Shown here one piece after another: positions 62,113-64,000 of a DNA stretch of 64,000 nt. Each line of letters begins with the position of its first letter. The stretch's first letter is position 1. Source of the stretch: Amaranthus tricolor (taxonomy: Eukaryota > Streptophyta > Magnoliopsida > Caryophyllales > Amaranthaceae); contig NC_080048.1 of assembly GCF_026212465.1 (NCBI RefSeq), forward strand, positions 37,042,375 through 37,106,374, given 5' to 3'. Made by a program: the position numbers and the translations under genes. Under the pieces are notes generated by a model, which had not been told where the DNA came from, ran no database searches, and was given only the letters and a program-made list of their open reading frames with translations.

Positions 62113-62461
62113 CTCCATCCTACCTCTCATTTAAGCATTATTTTACATTTTGGGTTGTTGATCTCATTTTACATTATTTTTTTATAATAATTTAATATTT
62201 TTCTTTCTTTTTGTTTGTTCATTTTACTTTTTGCACGTATTTTTTAGTAAATTTTAAGTCTTAATATCTCTAAGTACGCATTATAAAAAATTATAAAGAT
62301 TGTATATTAAAAAACTTTACATCAAGACAAATCTAACCAAATCTAATAAAATTTCACATGAATATATTTTATCTTTAATATATACTTTATAGTACTATTT
62401 AAATTTCTCTCTCTTAATGTGAACATTCTTAAAGTGGACAAACATAAAAGAACGAAAGGAG
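62113..62461. mobile_element. Stowaway-like MITE
   Basis: It starts CTCCATCCTACCTCTC after TA (62111-62112) and ends aaagaacgaaaggag before TA (62462-62463). The ends are only partly complementary; the length and the TA duplications fit Stowaway. Confidence 0.55.
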
Positions 62462-62463
62462 TA

Positions 62464-63482
62464 CTATTTTTTTTTAATCTCATTCATAAATTTTTAACTC
62501 TTTTAATTTTATCAACACATTTCATTCTTTCTTATCATTTATTACTTCATTAAATATTAACTTTTTCTTAAAAAACACTAATTTTTTCATTAGGACATTA
62601 AAGTATTTCTTTAGAGATAATCCAAATAAATTCACTTATGAAATTTCATAAGATTGACACCATCATTCAATAACGCCCTTGTAGATTGCAACAAAAGACT
62701 TTATATGAAGAAAAAAAAAATGATATGCCCATTTAAGTTATGTTAATAATATAGAAAGTGAATTAAAATATGTAGATTATAATTAAAGGAAATGATGTAA
62801 ATTTTTTCATAAATGAAAATTGTAGTTAAATAAAAAAACTAGACTAAAAAAAAGTGTCACAAAGTCATAATCACAAAAGTAATATATTGGTCCATGGATT
62901 AATGCTTAGAGGTCCAAGATGTTTATTTAACTAATGATAATGCAAATCAATATTCGACCGCTATGACAAATTAACAATAAATTAAGATTTGAAAATTACA
63001 ATATCTTTAAAAGTGCTAACTATAATTAATTAATTGTTAGAGTATATAACATATCTTGAAGCCTCAACCATCAACTTACTTTAACATTAATTAATACATT
63101 ATAAAAGGTGTTTTAGGTGGAAGTTAATCCACATTTTGTTTATGTCCATACCTAGGCTAGGCTCTAACTAGTACTACTATATTGACTTTCTTATATTACC
63201 TCTAAATATTATTCCTTTTTATACATAAATACCCAACATATTTGATAGTATACCGTAGAAGTTTTACTTTGACACATTACATAACTTGTATGAAGTACAA
63301 TAAATTACTCAACCATTGTATAACACATATTCCTTTGTCTCTTATAGTTTGCTACACATTAATTTATAATGTGAGAGCTTTTTAACTACTTGTATATAGC
63401 AAACTTAAAATCATTGAGGATCAAGTTGTAATACAATAACTTGCATTCATTGTCGCTAAAACCTCGAAAATGCTATAGAAGT
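62464..63482. other. AT-rich intergenic DNA, no gene seen
   Basis: No coding content was recognised. The end of this stretch probably includes the 3' UTR of the RING-H2 gene. Confidence 0.5.
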
Positions 63483-64000
63483 CTAAAGTCCCCAAGGAAT
63501 AAATTCATCCATAACCCGAATAAGAGAAAACAAATCATCATGAAACTGAACAGGCTGACCAACAGGTCGAAGTTGAACAACCCGCGTGTTGTTGCTTGAA
63601 TCTAAGTCATTTTGTCTTCTTTCATAAAATGTAGCCCTACAAACCGGACACAATCCATTATCCTTCACCCAAGGTACAATGCATTCTTCATGAAACATAT
63701 GATTGCAAGGTGTAAGCATTACTTCTTCTCTAGGGTTAAAATCCTCTAAACAAACCGTACAACTTTTTCGATCTTCATCGTTGTGCTTATCAAACGCCTT
63801 TGTATTAACTCCTTTGTTAAGGTCTCTATAGTATAGGCTCACTCTTCTTGCAAGGATCTTAGGCATAGGATTGTAGATTTCCTTCTTGAGTTTCTTTAAG
63901 GCCATTTCTTGTTCATCTTTCGTTAGCTTTGAGTTATCCGTTTGTGTAGGTACACGGGTGCTTTCTTGATCAATGAATCTAGGTATCAGTTGCGGTTGTG
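63483..64000 (-). CDS. RING-H2 finger protein (probable E3 ubiquitin ligase), 5' end outside the window
   Basis: The frame is open from the window edge to a stop at 63483-63485. The ATG at 63905 is internal, because the frame continues upstream as QLIPRFIDQESTRVPTQTD. The RING-H2 domain reads CTVCLEDFNPREEVMLTPC, then NHMFHEECIVPWV and CPVC, the full C-x2-C ... C-x1-H-x2-H-x2-C ... C-x2-C pattern, so zinc binding and E2 recruitment should be intact. A basic, Lys-rich helix-like stretch precedes it (ALKKLKKEIYNPMPK). After the RING come a polar linker and a hydrophobic end (LFSLIRVMDEFIPWGL). The substrate and the full domain layout cannot be seen here. Confidence 0.85.
   Translation of the reverse strand, partial: QPQLIPRFIDQESTRVPTQTDNSKLTKDEQEMALKKLKKEIYNPMPKILARRVSLYYRDLNKGVNTKAFDKHNDEDRKSCTVCLEDFNPREEVMLTPCNHMFHEECIVPWVKDNGLCPVCRATFYERRQNDLDSSNNTRVVQLRPVGQPVQFHDDLFSLIRVMDEFIPWGL

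Overview
The window is nuclear DNA from a flowering plant. It is AT-rich and gene-poor, with intron-containing plant genes: a WRKY factor, a class II trehalose-6-phosphate synthase, a PLS/DYW pentatricopeptide protein, RPL11 and a RING-H2 protein. Plant transposons fill much of the rest: a Cassandra TRIM, a Tat-clade Ty3/Gypsy element, Stowaway-type MITEs and SINE remnants. A eudicot is clear. The repeat style would fit Caryophyllales, but that is a guess from memory and nothing in the sequence proves it.

Layout. 0-0.5 kb: last exon of an RPL11-like gene (+). 0.5-12 kb: no genes, only MITEs, a 2.7 kb LTR-like block (6.4-9.2 kb) and an intact Cassandra element whose LTRs carry 5S rRNA sequence (9376-10030, 5-bp target duplication). 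12.0-16.5 kb: group IIe WRKY gene (+, three exons). 17.26-17.78 kb: an approximately 530 bp inverted repeat. 18.0-22.2 kb: CPSF73-I pseudogene (-) that keeps all five exons but has a nonsense codon, a changed splice donor and a frameshift at a G15 tract. 22-29 kb: repeats, including a 7-bp minisatellite. 29.1-33.6 kb: RABA-type small GTPase pseudogene (-), cut at its 5' side and with a stop at the switch II glutamine. 33.9-41.0 kb: decayed Tat-clade retrotransposon (+) with gag, PR, RT-RNase H, a second RNase H, integrase and a spliced antisense ORF; its 3' LTR is missing. 41.4-42.2 kb: small one-exon membrane-protein gene (-) with a partial tandem copy of its 3' end. 46.4-52.0 kb: class II TPS (+). 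53.0-56.9 kb: probable solo LTR. 57.9-58.7 kb: an inverted-terminal-repeat element set in TA microsatellite, followed by about 0.5 kb of (TA)n. 59.4-61.4 kb: PPR-DYW gene (-) with a frameshift before the DYW domain. 63.5-64.0 kb: 3' part of a RING-H2 gene (-), running off the window.

The intact genes are unrelated housekeeping, regulatory and organellar-RNA functions, so no pathway or cluster is visible. The 18-41 kb stretch is a decayed block: every gene-like feature in it is broken, while the WRKY and TPS genes on either side are open. No operon, CRISPR array, tRNA gene or new multigene system was found. The most unusual structures are the 5S-bearing TRIM, the long hairpin, the spliced antisense ORF of the Tat element and the microsatellite-embedded element.
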